A program made the translations under genes and the position numbers. A stretch of DNA of 64,000 nucleotides from DATBLE01 sp963841405 (GTDB taxonomy: Bacteria > Actinomycetota > Thermoleophilia > Gaiellales > Gaiellaceae): contig CAWJCM010000007.1 of NCBI GenBank assembly GCA_963841405.1, forward strand, positions 558,001-622,000, written 5' to 3'. Of this stretch, positions 32,618 to 40,742 are shown piece by piece. The notes below the pieces were generated by a model, which saw only the letters and a list, made by a program, of their open reading frames with translations, ran no database searches and was not told where the DNA came from. Positions within the stretch are counted from its first letter, which is position 1, and every line of letters begins with the position of its first letter.

Positions 32618-33150
32618 CCTTGGTCCCGCGCCAGGTCGAGACGGGTCGTCTGTTGCTGCGGCAGTGGCGAGACGGCGACGTCGAGCCGCTCCACGAGATC
32701 TATGAGCAGCCCGAGTTCATGCAGACCATGCCGGCGAGGACGCTGGCTGAGACGCGCGAGCAGGTCGAGCGGTTCCGCCGGGCCTGGGAGGACGAGGGGT
32801 ACTGCCAGTGGGCGGCGTGCGACCTCGCGACCGGTCGGTTGATCGGCCGCATCGGCCTGCTCTGCCATCACGACTGGCCGCTCGTCGATCGTCCCGTCGC
32901 CGAGGTCGGCTGGGTGCTGCATCGGGACTGGTGGGGCCGGGGCCTGGCCACGGAGGGCGGGCGAGCAGGCGTAGACGTCTGGCGCGAGCACTTGCCAGGC
33001 GAGCCGCGCCTGTACTCGTTCACCACGCCCGACAACCGGCGCTCGCGAGGGGTGATGGAGCGCCTCGGCTTCACCCACCGGGGGGAGGCGCGCTGGCACG
33101 ACCACGACATGGTCTGGTACGCGCTCGACCGTGAGGATCCGGCCGCGTAG
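32614..33150 (+). CDS. RimJ/RimL-type GNAT acetyltransferase
   Basis: A 178-aa GNAT (Acetyltransf_3) protein: TGRLLLRQWRDGDVEPL opening, EVGWVLHRDWWGRGLATEGG acetyl-CoA loop, and TTPDNRRSRGVMERLGF closing strand. It is translationally coupled to the decarboxylase (4-nt overlap). Acetylation of the resulting arylalkylamine would be chemically sensible, but the sequence resembles generic RimJ/L enzymes, so that link is inference only. Confidence 0.8.
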   Translation: MTLVPRQVETGRLLLRQWRDGDVEPLHEIYEQPEFMQTMPARTLAETREQVERFRRAWEDEGYCQWAACDLATGRLIGRIGLLCHHDWPLVDRPVAEVGWVLHRDWWGRGLATEGGRAGVDVWREHLPGEPRLYSFTTPDNRRSRGVMERLGFTHRGEARWHDHDMVWYALDREDPAA

Positions 33151-33185
33151 ATCGAAGCGCGCTCACCTACCTGCGAGGACAGTGC

Positions 33186-33737
33186 CTACCTGAGCTCGGC
33201 GACCGCCGCGTCGTGCAGGGCGACCCGGTAGCGCCAGAACGCCCGTCCCGTCGCGAGCAGGCGCTCGCGCAGCGGGCCCTGCAGTTCCTCCAGGGTTCCC
33301 CAGCGCGCCTCGGCGATCTCCACCGTGTCCAGCGGGGCGATCGCCTCGTCTCCGGTCGTCGCCGAGAACACGTGCGTCCGCCAGTCGAGCACGCACCCCT
33401 CGTGGACGAACCGGGCGCGCGTCTCGACCAGGTAGCGGTCGAGCTCGAGCCGAAGCCCGGTCTCCTCCAGCGCCTCGCGGCGTACGGCGGCCACGAAGTC
33501 CTCGCCCTCCTTGACGCCGCCGCCGGGCGGGCGCCAGACGTCGGGTGGGAACGGATGTTTCCGGATCAGGGCCAGCCGGGGGCCGTTGAGGATGAACAAG
33601 GTGACGTCGTGTGTCCGCATGGGATCGTACGTCGCGATCCCGTACTCCTGCCCGGTCACGTCGCCGCGCCACTCGAGCAGCGCCGGCTGGCCGTACTGCA
33701 CACGGATCGGTGCGAGCACCTCGTCCGTCAGGTGCAT
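33186..33737 (-). CDS. Nudix hydrolase
   Basis: A 183-aa Nudix protein. The Nudix box is visible as GVKEGEDFVAAVRREALEET followed by GL, with the Glu ligands in REALEETG. RKHPFPPDVWRPPGGG precedes it. Substrate is unknown. ATG 33737 overlaps the otsB stop (ATGA), so the two minus-strand genes form an operon. Confidence 0.85.
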   Translation of the reverse strand: MHLTDEVLAPIRVQYGQPALLEWRGDVTGQEYGIATYDPMRTHDVTLFILNGPRLALIRKHPFPPDVWRPPGGGVKEGEDFVAAVRREALEETGLRLELDRYLVETRARFVHEGCVLDWRTHVFSATTGDEAIAPLDTVEIAEARWGTLEELQGPLRERLLATGRAFWRYRVALHDAAVAELR

Positions 33738-34453
33738 CAGAGCGTGCGGAGTAGATCCACGAGCTCGCGGGTGCCGCCGACGATCACGTCCGCCTCGCGG
33801 CCAAGCTGGTTCGGCCCCTCGTCGGAGACGACCGCAACGCGCACCGCCAGGTCCAGGCCGTCGAGTCCGCGGAAGGCTTCGAGGTCGGTGGAGTCGTCAC
33901 CCGCGTAGAGTGCGCGCCGCAACCCGCGCGCGGCGAGCAGGGCACGAACGGCCGTCCCCTTGTCTGCGTCGACCGGCGGCAGCACCTCGAGCACCTTGCG
34001 GCCCCAGCGTGCGCGCAGCCCAAGCTCGACCGCTCTCCGCTCGACCTTGCGGAGCGACGCGATCGCGGCCGACTGGTCGTCCGCCGTCCGGTAGTGGAAC
34101 GCGGCCGAGTAGTCCTTGCGCTCGGGCTGCCAGCCGCTCTCCTCGACCAGGCTGTCCAGCTCGCCCGACCACTGCACCGCGCGCCGGTCGAGGCCCATTC
34201 CGTGCTCGCCGACGTAGACGAGGTCGTCGACGCCGACGACCAGGCGGGCGTCGTCCTCGGTTCGTCCGCTGACGCAGGCGACGAGTGCGTAGCGGGCGGC
34301 CAGCCCGTTCAGGACGGCGCGCGTCTCGTCCGGTACGGTCGCGTCGTCCGGCCGGTCGACGATCGGGGCCAGCGTTCCGTCGACGTCGAGCAGAAGGCCG
34401 GCCGAGCCGGGCTGCTCGGCCAGGCGCGCGACCAGGGTCGTCGTGTCCCCCAT
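33737..34453 (-). CDS. otsB: Trehalose-6-phosphate phosphatase (OtsB family HAD)
   Basis: A 238-aa HAD phosphatase. Motif I is LLLDVDGTLAPIVDRPD with the paired Asp; GEHGMGL is the family's substrate loop; KGTAVRALL carries the motif III Lys and YAGDDSTDLEAFR is motif IV. ATG 34453 is followed by a normal OtsB N-terminus, and upstream codons run into the divergent gene. otsA is not in the window. The stop overlaps the Nudix start. Confidence 0.85.
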   Translation of the reverse strand: MGDTTTLVARLAEQPGSAGLLLDVDGTLAPIVDRPDDATVPDETRAVLNGLAARYALVACVSGRTEDDARLVVGVDDLVYVGEHGMGLDRRAVQWSGELDSLVEESGWQPERKDYSAAFHYRTADDQSAAIASLRKVERRAVELGLRARWGRKVLEVLPPVDADKGTAVRALLAARGLRRALYAGDDSTDLEAFRGLDGLDLAVRVAVVSDEGPNQLGREADVIVGGTRELVDLLRTL

Positions 34454-34471
34454 CCATGGAGAATAGGCAAC

Positions 34472-34816
34472 GTGGTGCAGCTGATCCTGATCGGGGTCGC
34501 GGCGGGCTTCTTCAGTGCCCTCTTCGGCGTCGGCGGCGGGGTCATCCTCGTTCCGCTGTTGCTGTTGCTCGGGCGCTGGCAGGAGCGACCCGCGATGGCG
34601 ACCTCGCTCGCGGCGATCGGCATCATCGCCCTCGCGGGCGCGACCTCGTACGGGATCCACGGCGAGCTGAAGCCGGGGGCGGCCGCGCTCGTCGGGTTGC
34701 CTGCCGCCCTCGGCGCGATCGCCGGAACCGCGCTCCAGCAGCGGCTGGCCGGCAGGACGCTCTCGCTCCTCTTCGCCGTGGTGCTCGCGGGCGTGGGCAT
34801 CAAGCTCCTCGTCTGA
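34472..34816 (+). CDS. Half-size TauE/SafE-family membrane transporter, first unit
   Basis: A 114-aa protein of four predicted membrane segments with the TauE/SafE glycine motif GFFSALFGVGGGVILVPLL near residue 12. Full-length family members have two such halves in about 250 aa; here each half is a separate gene. The stop overlaps the start of the second half (TGATG), so a 1:1 complex is likely. Substrate (sulfite, sulfonate or other anion) unknown. Start is the first of two adjacent GTG codons. Confidence 0.75.
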   Translation: MVQLILIGVAAGFFSALFGVGGGVILVPLLLLLGRWQERPAMATSLAAIGIIALAGATSYGIHGELKPGAAALVGLPAALGAIAGTALQQRLAGRTLSLLFAVVLAGVGIKLLV

Positions 34817-35187
34817 TGGACGTCGCGCTGCTCGCGATGGTGCTCGGCCTGCTGGCGGGCGTGCTCGCCGGCCTGTTCGGCGTCGGCGGCGGCATCCTCT
34901 TCGTGCCGACGCTGACGCTCGGCCTCGGACTCACGCAACTGCACGCGGAGGCGACGTCTCTGCTGGCGATCATTCCGACGGTCGCCGCCGGCACGTGGCG
35001 GCAGCAGCGCTACGGCAACGTCCGCTGGCGCCCTGCGATCGTCATCGGGCTGGCGGCGATCGGCGGGGTGGAGGCGGGAGTGGTGGTCGCCGAGCGCCTG
35101 CCGGAGGCGGCGCTCGAGCGTCTGTTCGGGGCGCTGATGCTCGTCGTCGCCGCCCAGGTCGCCTGGCGGGCCCGGCGGCGCGGGTAG
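34816..35187 (+). CDS. Half-size TauE/SafE-family membrane transporter, second unit
   Basis: A 123-aa protein with four membrane segments and the same glycine motif (LAGLFGVGGGILFVPTLTLG). HAEATSLLAIIPT corresponds to the second conserved helix of the family. It starts at the ATG in the TGATG overlap with the preceding half, which implies coupled translation and a heterodimer. It ends in an Arg-rich tail (WRARRRG), expected to lie inside the cell. Confidence 0.75.
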   Translation: MDVALLAMVLGLLAGVLAGLFGVGGGILFVPTLTLGLGLTQLHAEATSLLAIIPTVAAGTWRQQRYGNVRWRPAIVIGLAAIGGVEAGVVVAERLPEAALERLFGALMLVVAAQVAWRARRRG

Positions 35188-35218
35188 CCCCGCCCCGGCC
35201 GCGTCCCGGGGGATTCCC

Positions 35219-35224
35219 CATAAT
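35219..35224 (+). promoter_or_regulatory. -10-like hexamer CATAAT before the LytM peptidase
   Basis: CATAAT ends 9 nt before the GTG at 35234, in the 46-bp gap after the TauE pair. Confidence 0.4.
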
Positions 35225-35233
35225 GCGGGTGCG

Positions 35234-36757
35234 GTGAAGGGGCGTTTCAGCGTTGCTCTGGGCCTGGCCGGCGCCTGCGCGGTCGTCGTCGGCGGCGCGG
35301 CCGGCGCGCCGCCGACCGTGCCAGGACCGCCGGCGACGGCGACCGGGCTCGCAGTCCAGATCGTCGCCGGGGACCAGACCCTCGCCGGCGCAACCTCGCA
35401 GGTGAGCGCGCCGCCGGACACGGCGCCGCCGCAGGCGCCCTTCGCGTATCCCGACGACGGATCGGTGGTCTCGGCTGCGTCGACGTCGGTGAGCACGACC
35501 GCCAGCGGCAGCGACGGAACGGCGAGCGTGACCACGAGCGCAACCGGGGTCGCGCTCTTCAACGGTGAGATCACGGCCGGCGCCGTGCAGGGCTCGGTCA
35601 GCTCGGCCGGCACCGTCGGCGATCTCGGCGAGTCGGCGCTGACCGATCTCGTCGTGCTCGGAGCTCCCGTGACGGCGGCGCCGAACACCCGCATTCCGCT
35701 GGCCGACTGGGGCTATGCGCTGGTGCTCGCCGAGTCGACCAAGGTGGGTGGCTCGACCTCTCCCTCCTGGGGCGGCACGGTGACCGCGCTGGTCGTCCAC
35801 CTGGACGCCGACCACGGCGGCCTGACCGCCGGCAGCGAGATCCGGATCGGCTACGCGGACGCCTACGCGCGACCGCCGGGGTCGCCCGTGACGACGTCGA
35901 CGAAGACGACCGGGCAAACGACCACCAGCTCCAGGCCGTCGCACCTGCCACATCGCCCGCGCGGAGCCCAGATGCCCGCGCCCTCGCTGGCACCGGGCAC
36001 TGCGGGCACGAAGAAGTCGGCCAAGAAGAAGCAGTTGACGGGCGGCCCGCTCGTCCTCATTCCGCCGACCGTGACCCCGAAGCTGACTTCGCACGGTTAC
36101 GTCTTCCCGGTCTACGGGCCGTCGGGTTACGGCGACACGTTCGGCGCGCCGCGCGGCGACGTGTCCGGCGGCTGGCACCACGGCGACGACATCTTCGCGC
36201 CGCTCGGCGCGCCGATCCTCGCGGTCGCGAGCGGGACGGTGTTCTCGATCGGCTGGAACGAGGTCGGCGGCTGGCGCCTCTGGCTGCGCGACTCAGGCGG
36301 AAACGAGTTCTATTACGCCCACCTGTCCGCCTACACCAGCCTCGCGGTCAACGGCCGCCACGTCACCGCCGGCCAGGTGCTCGGCTTCGTCGGCAACACG
36401 GGGGACGCCCAGGGCACGCCCTTCCACCTCCACTTCGAGGTGCACCCCGTCTCGATGCTCTTCCTCGGCTATGACGGAGCCGTCGACCCGACGAAGTACC
36501 TCGATGCCTGGAAGCGCCTCGAGGACATCCGGATCCTCCCCGCGGTGCCGCTCTACGCGTCCCAGTCGCAGGCCGGCGCCGCGACCAGCGCGCCGGCACC
36601 CGGCGCGATGCTGCTGGAGTCGAGCGACATCTCGACCGCGAGCGGCCTCGATCCGGAGTCACTCCGCCGAGCGATGCGCGCGCCGGTCGCGATCGAGAGC
36701 CACGGGAGCTCGCTCGGCCAGCTGCCGACGCCGCTGCCGGTCCTCGACCGGGCGTAG
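35234..36757 (+). CDS. Secreted M23/LytM-domain peptidase-like protein
   Basis: A 507-aa protein with a signal peptide (residues 1-25). A long Ala/Thr/Ser-rich domain follows, with choice-of-anchor-like beta repeats (about 30-220), a Lys-rich stretch (GTKKSAKKKQLTGG), then the LytM domain (about 275-420). Zinc-ligand motifs are partly kept: WHHGDDIFAPLGAPILAV (His, Asp) and HLHFEVHP (His-x-His). GWRLWLRDSGGNEFYYAHL is typical. It should act on peptidoglycan cross-links, or be a regulator if inactive. Confidence 0.82.
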   Translation: MKGRFSVALGLAGACAVVVGGAAGAPPTVPGPPATATGLAVQIVAGDQTLAGATSQVSAPPDTAPPQAPFAYPDDGSVVSAASTSVSTTASGSDGTASVTTSATGVALFNGEITAGAVQGSVSSAGTVGDLGESALTDLVVLGAPVTAAPNTRIPLADWGYALVLAESTKVGGSTSPSWGGTVTALVVHLDADHGGLTAGSEIRIGYADAYARPPGSPVTTSTKTTGQTTTSSRPSHLPHRPRGAQMPAPSLAPGTAGTKKSAKKKQLTGGPLVLIPPTVTPKLTSHGYVFPVYGPSGYGDTFGAPRGDVSGGWHHGDDIFAPLGAPILAVASGTVFSIGWNEVGGWRLWLRDSGGNEFYYAHLSAYTSLAVNGRHVTAGQVLGFVGNTGDAQGTPFHLHFEVHPVSMLFLGYDGAVDPTKYLDAWKRLEDIRILPAVPLYASQSQAGAATSAPAPGAMLLESSDISTASGLDPESLRRAMRAPVAIESHGSSLGQLPTPLPVLDRA

Positions 36758-36760
36758 ATT

Positions 36761-36777
36761 GCGGCCGGTCAGGCCGC
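36761..36777. terminator. Hairpin between convergent genes
   Basis: GCGGCC (36761-36766), loop GGTCA, GGCCGC (36772-36777), between the stops at 36757 (plus) and 36769 (minus). No T run follows on either side, so intrinsic termination is uncertain. Confidence 0.3.
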
Positions 36778-37212
36778 CCCGATGCCGCCGTTCCCCGCCT
36801 GGGGCTGGTCGTCGAAGCCGAACTCGTCCGAGCCGCCGAACACCTTGTCCTTCAGCCAGCGGCGCGTCTCGGGCCCCGTGAACGGGTTGAAGAGCAGGCC
36901 GACGGCAACGCCGATCAGCAGCAGGATCGCGCGCGCCGGGTGCTTCTCCTGGCGCCGGCCCTGCAGCCGGGTCGCCGCCTCGCGCAGCTCTGCCACGGCG
37001 ACGCGGACGTTGTCCTGGAGATCCTGGTCGGCCGCCACGCGGTGTGCCGCCGAGACCACGCCGCGCGGCGCGATCAGCTCGTCGTAGATCGTCTTGGCGG
37101 CCGCGTATGCCTGCTTGACGTGCTCGCGCAGTTCGTCGTCCTTCAGGGCACGATCCACGTAAGGTTTCGCTGTCCCGGCCATCGAGGCCACCTTGTCCGT
37201 CGTCTTCGGCAT
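36769..37212 (-). CDS. Small membrane-anchored protein of unknown function
   Basis: A 147-aa protein I do not recognise firmly. Residues 1-95 are a charged helical region (LREHVKQAYAAAKTIYDEL, VRVAVAELREAATRLQG), followed by one membrane segment (ARAILLLIGVAVGLLFNPF, about 101-119) and a short tail with GPETRRWLKDKVFGG. The layout resembles the YtxH-like small membrane proteins of actinobacteria. ATG 37212 is the natural start; the longer frame runs into the lipoprotein gene on the other strand. Its start region faces the divergent lipoprotein gene. Confidence 0.6.
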   Translation of the reverse strand: MPKTTDKVASMAGTAKPYVDRALKDDELREHVKQAYAAAKTIYDELIAPRGVVSAAHRVAADQDLQDNVRVAVAELREAATRLQGRRQEKHPARAILLLIGVAVGLLFNPFTGPETRRWLKDKVFGGSDEFGFDDQPQAGNGGIGAA

Positions 37213-37246
37213 GTTCCGAGTCCTTTCGGTCGTCGATTCGAGCCGA

Positions 37247-37783
37247 GTGTATCCCCAGCGAAGCAGGCGCAAACAGGCTGCGTGCGTCGTAGCCGCGGTC
37301 GTGCTCGTCGTGGCGGCCGCGGGCTGCGGCGGCGGCGGCGGCGGGGCTGCGGAGACGACCGCGGCGGTCGGGCAGGAGGTTGGGGGAACGGGCTTCGTCT
37401 TCCGTGCGCCCGGGAACTGGCAGAAGACGGTGCGGGCGACCTCGGCCTCCGCGCGGGAGGGTCGGTCGACGCTCGTCTCCGTCGTCGTCTTGCCGCTCGT
37501 GAAGCCGTACCGCATCGCGCTCTTCCCGCGGGTGGCGAAGGAGCTCGATCGCGTTGCCGACACGTATGCGGCCAATCTCAAAGGCAACGTCACCTCCCGT
37601 CGCACGGTCGACGTCGCCGGCCGGCAGGCGCGCGAGTACCGGATCGCGCACGGCGGACTCGTCGACCTGATCACGTTCGTGCTGCGCGGCCGGCGGAGCT
37701 ACCAGCTCACCTGCCGCTGGCGCGAGTCGGACGGCGAGCCCGCCGCGTGCGCGCAGCTCTCGGCCAGCTTCGCGTTTCGCTAG
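37247..37783 (+). CDS. Putative lipoprotein of unknown function
   Basis: A 178-aa protein. A basic n-region (YPQRSRRKQ), hydrophobic core and lipobox VAAAGC give a lipoprotein signal; the mature part begins with a run of glycines. The remainder (GTGFVFRAPGNWQKTV, LVKPYRIALFPRVAKELDRV, RQAREYRIAHGG) resembles the PsbP/Mog1-like 'DUF1795' fold of surface lipoproteins, a tentative match. I chose GTG 37247 over GTG 37193, which would overlap the divergent gene and lengthen the n-region. Confidence 0.6.
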   Translation: MYPQRSRRKQAACVVAAVVLVVAAAGCGGGGGGAAETTAAVGQEVGGTGFVFRAPGNWQKTVRATSASAREGRSTLVSVVVLPLVKPYRIALFPRVAKELDRVADTYAANLKGNVTSRRTVDVAGRQAREYRIAHGGLVDLITFVLRGRRSYQLTCRWRESDGEPAACAQLSASFAFR

Positions 37784-37798
37784 CCTGCTCGACTCTTG

Positions 37799-40204
37799 TC
37801 ACGGACCAGCTGCCGCTTGTCGCTCTTGTGCCGGCTGCGGCCTCGCTGACGCGCCGTTCCCGAGCGCCGTGTCGAGCACCTCGTCGGCCGTATCGGCGAG
37901 CACGAAGGTGATCGCCTTGCGCGTCTCGTCCGGCAGCTCGCTGAGGTCGGCCTCGTTCTCCTGCGGCAGGATCACCGTCTTCAGGCCGGCCCGCTGGGCC
38001 GCCAGCACCTTTTCCCGCACGCCGCCGATCTGCAGCACCTGGCCGGTGAGGGTGATCTCGCCCGTCATCCCGACCTCCTCGGAGACGGTCCGGCCTGTCG
38101 CCAGCGAGACGATCGCCGTGGCCATGGTCACGCCGGCCGAGGGGCCGTCCTTGGGCACCGCGCCCGCCGGGACGTGGATGTGGATGTCGTGCTCGGCGAA
38201 CCAGGCGCGGTCGATGCCGAGCCGCTCCGCACGGCTGCGTACCCACGACAGCGCCGCCTGCGCCGACTCCTGCATGACCTCCCCGAGCTGGCCGGTGATG
38301 CGCAGACCGCCCTTGCCCGGATAGGCGGTCGCCTCGATGAAGAGGACGTCACCGCCGACCGCCGTGACGGCGAGCCCCGTGGCGACGCCGGGGTCGGAGG
38401 TGCGCTTACGCACCTCGCCGGAGAACCGCCGCGGACCGAGGGCCTCGCGTACGGCTTCCTCGTCGATCCGGACGTCTCCGCTCTCCCCCTCGGCGACCCG
38501 GCGGGCCGTCTTGCGCAGGACGTCGGCGATCCGGCGCTCGAGGTTCCGGAGACCTGCCTCGCGGGTGTACTCGCGGACGATCGTCCGCAGCGCGTCATCG
38601 TCGATCTCGACGTGCTCCGCCGAGAGCCCGTGCGCTTCGAGTTGCTTCGGCACCAGGAACCGCTTGGCGATCTGGATCTTCTCGTCCTCGGTGTAACCGG
38701 AGAGCTGGATCACGTCCATCCGGTCGAGCAGCGGCCCCGGGATCGTCTCCAGCTGGTTCGCGGTGCAGATGAACAGAACCTTCGACAGGTCGAACGGCAG
38801 GTCGAGGTAGTGGTCGCGGAACGTCGAGTGCTGCTCGGGGTCGAGCACCTCGAGCATCGCGCTGGCGGGATCGCCGCGCCAGTCGGCGCCCATCTTGTCG
38901 ATCTCGTCGATCAGGAAGACCGGGTTTCTCGACTCCGCATCGCGGAGCGCGCGGATGATCGTGCCCGGCATCGCACCGATGTACGTGCGGCGGTGGCCGC
39001 GGATCTCCGACTCGTCGCGGACTCCGCCGACCGAGATGCGCGTGAACTTTCGCCCCAGCGTGCGCGCGATCGACTGGCCGAGCGACGTCTTGCCGACGCC
39101 GGGCGGGCCGACGAAGCAGAGGATCGGACCGCTGACGTCCCCCTTCAGCTTCGAGACGGCGAGATACTCGACGATCCTGTCCTTCACCTTGTCGAGGTCG
39201 AAGTGGTCCGCGTCGAGCACGCGCCGCGCCTGCTCGAGGTCGAGGTTGTCCTGGGTGACCTTGTCCCAGGGCAGCGTGATGATCCAGTCCAGGTAGGTGC
39301 GAATGACGCCGTACTCGGCAGCGGCCGGCGGCAGCTTCTCCAGCCGGGAAAGCTCGCGCTCCGCGGCCTTGCGGACGTCCTCCGGCAGGTCCAGCTCGGC
39401 CAGCTGCGCCCGCAGCTCGTTCACCTCGGCCTGCTGCTCGTCACCCTCGCCGAGCTCGTCCTGGATCGCCTTCAGCTGCTGGCGCAGGAAATACTCGCGC
39501 TGGCCTTTCTCCATCTCCGACTGGACCTGCGACTGGATCTTCGAGCCGAGCTCGATCACCTCGAGCTCGCGGCTGAGGATCGCCGAGGTCGCCCGCAGGC
39601 GCTCCTCGACGTTGGCCATCTCGAGCAGCTGCTGCTTCTCCGCGGCCTTCAGTCGCATGGTCGAGGCGACGAGGTAGGAGAGGACGGTCGGATCGTCGAC
39701 GTTCGCCGCCGCGATCTGCAGCTCCTCGGGCAGGTACGGGACCGCGGCGATGATGCTCGCGAACTGGTTCTGGACGTTGCGCGTCAGCGCCTCCAGTTCC
39801 TTCGACTCCTCGACCACCTCGGGCACGTCGGCGAACTCGCCGACGAGGTACGGCTCCTCCTGGACGCGCTGGTCGAGGCGGATCCGCTTCACGCCCTGGA
39901 CGAGGATCCGCAGCGTGCCGTCCGGGATCCGGATCAGCTTGTGCACGACCGCCGCCGTGCCGATCTCGTGCAGGTCGTCCCAGTCCGGCGTCTCGACGTC
40001 CTCCTCCCGCACGGCGACCAGGGCGAGCATCCGGTCGCCCGACGCCACCTCGTCGACGAGCGTGATCGAGCGCTCCTGGCCGATCGCGAGCGGCGTCATC
40101 GACTGCGGGAAGACGACCGTCTCCTTCAGCGGCAGCACGGGGAGCGTCGAGGGAACCTCGATCTCCTGCTCGTCGACGACGATCTCCGGCTCGAGCTCGC
40201 TCAT
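37799..40204 (-). CDS. lon: ATP-dependent protease Lon
   Basis: An 801-aa LonA protease. The N-terminal substrate domain (about 18-210) begins TLPVLPLKETVVFPQSM; the AAA+ domain has Walker A GPPGVGKTSLGQSIA and Walker B VFLIDEIDKMG; the protease domain has the catalytic Ser in PKDGPSAGVTMATA and Lys about 43 residues later in REKVLAAQRAGLKTVI. It is full length. Its start overlaps the hsp20 stop by 4 nt, so both are made from one transcript under the hsp20 promoter. Confidence 0.96.
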   Translation of the reverse strand: MSELEPEIVVDEQEIEVPSTLPVLPLKETVVFPQSMTPLAIGQERSITLVDEVASGDRMLALVAVREEDVETPDWDDLHEIGTAAVVHKLIRIPDGTLRILVQGVKRIRLDQRVQEEPYLVGEFADVPEVVEESKELEALTRNVQNQFASIIAAVPYLPEELQIAAANVDDPTVLSYLVASTMRLKAAEKQQLLEMANVEERLRATSAILSRELEVIELGSKIQSQVQSEMEKGQREYFLRQQLKAIQDELGEGDEQQAEVNELRAQLAELDLPEDVRKAAERELSRLEKLPPAAAEYGVIRTYLDWIITLPWDKVTQDNLDLEQARRVLDADHFDLDKVKDRIVEYLAVSKLKGDVSGPILCFVGPPGVGKTSLGQSIARTLGRKFTRISVGGVRDESEIRGHRRTYIGAMPGTIIRALRDAESRNPVFLIDEIDKMGADWRGDPASAMLEVLDPEQHSTFRDHYLDLPFDLSKVLFICTANQLETIPGPLLDRMDVIQLSGYTEDEKIQIAKRFLVPKQLEAHGLSAEHVEIDDDALRTIVREYTREAGLRNLERRIADVLRKTARRVAEGESGDVRIDEEAVREALGPRRFSGEVRKRTSDPGVATGLAVTAVGGDVLFIEATAYPGKGGLRITGQLGEVMQESAQAALSWVRSRAERLGIDRAWFAEHDIHIHVPAGAVPKDGPSAGVTMATAIVSLATGRTVSEEVGMTGEITLTGQVLQIGGVREKVLAAQRAGLKTVILPQENEADLSELPDETRKAITFVLADTADEVLDTALGNGASARPQPAQERQAAAGP

Positions 40205-40641
40205 CGCCGTCCTCGGTTGTCGCCGCGCACGATCATGATCCGACCCGCGGCCGGTTTGCGGGTGAGGGGCATCACGATCGTCAACTGGCCGCGCTCGTAG
40301 TGCGCCTCGGCGCAGTCGGGATCGACGTCCTCGGCGAGGGAGACCCGTCGCTGGAACGGGCCGTACTCGAGCTCCATCTGGCGGTAGGAGACGGGAGTCT
40401 CGCGCTTCGGCCGGCGCCGTTCGCCGACGATGTTCACCGTCCGCTCGGTGACAGTGATCTCGACGTCGTCCGGCTCGATGCCGGGCAGGTCGACGACGAC
40501 GGTCACGGCCGGCGGAGCGTCGGAGCGGTAGCAGTCCACCTGCGGCCGGTAGCCTCGGCGCGTGCCGAAGCCCGGCAGCTGCCACAGCTCGGAGAAGAGC
40601 TCCTCGAGCTGCTCGGAACCGACCTTGCGTCGCTTCTCCAT
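40201..40641 (-). CDS. Small heat-shock protein Hsp20 (alpha-crystallin domain)
   Basis: A 146-aa chaperone. The alpha-crystallin domain covers about residues 40-132: YRSDAPPAVTVVVDLPGIEP, ITVTERTVNIVGERR, FQRRVSLAEDVDPD and the closing YERGQLTIVMPL. ATG 40641 is better than the in-frame start at 40680, which lies in the operator-like region. On the minus strand a TACCCT box (40651-40656) lies 9 nt upstream, inside the palindrome AGGGTACCCT. Coupling to lon makes a proteostasis operon. Confidence 0.9.
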   Translation of the reverse strand: MEKRRKVGSEQLEELFSELWQLPGFGTRRGYRPQVDCYRSDAPPAVTVVVDLPGIEPDDVEITVTERTVNIVGERRRPKRETPVSYRQMELEYGPFQRRVSLAEDVDPDCAEAHYERGQLTIVMPLTRKPAAGRIMIVRGDNRGRR

Positions 40642-40681
40642 CGGCTCTCTAGGGTACCCTCGCGCGGTGGGTCTGAACATG

Positions 40682-40712
40682 GTTAGCAGTCACCAAGTTA
40701 GCAGACACTAAC
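40682..40712. promoter_or_regulatory. Repeated GTTAGCAG operator-like motif
   Basis: GTTAGCAGTCAC (40682-40693) and GTTAGCAGACAC (40697-40708) are direct repeats 15 bp apart; the second continues to TAAC, giving the inverted GTTAG/CTAAC pair (40697-40712). It lies between divergent hsp20 and the MMPL pseudogene. It looks like a TetR- or MarR-type operator; not CIRCE or HAIR. Confidence 0.45.
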
Positions 40713-40742
40713 ACTCGGACGGGGCCTTCGACGAGACCCGCG

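Noticed and set aside
36761..36777. Strong Rho-independent terminator
   Set aside because: The stem is GC-only and 6 bp, and neither side has a T run; listed only as a weak candidate.
40682..40712. CIRCE element upstream of hsp20
   Set aside because: CIRCE is TTAGCACTC-N9-GAGTGCTAA. The TTAGCA start matches, but the second arm does not, and the motif repeats directly.
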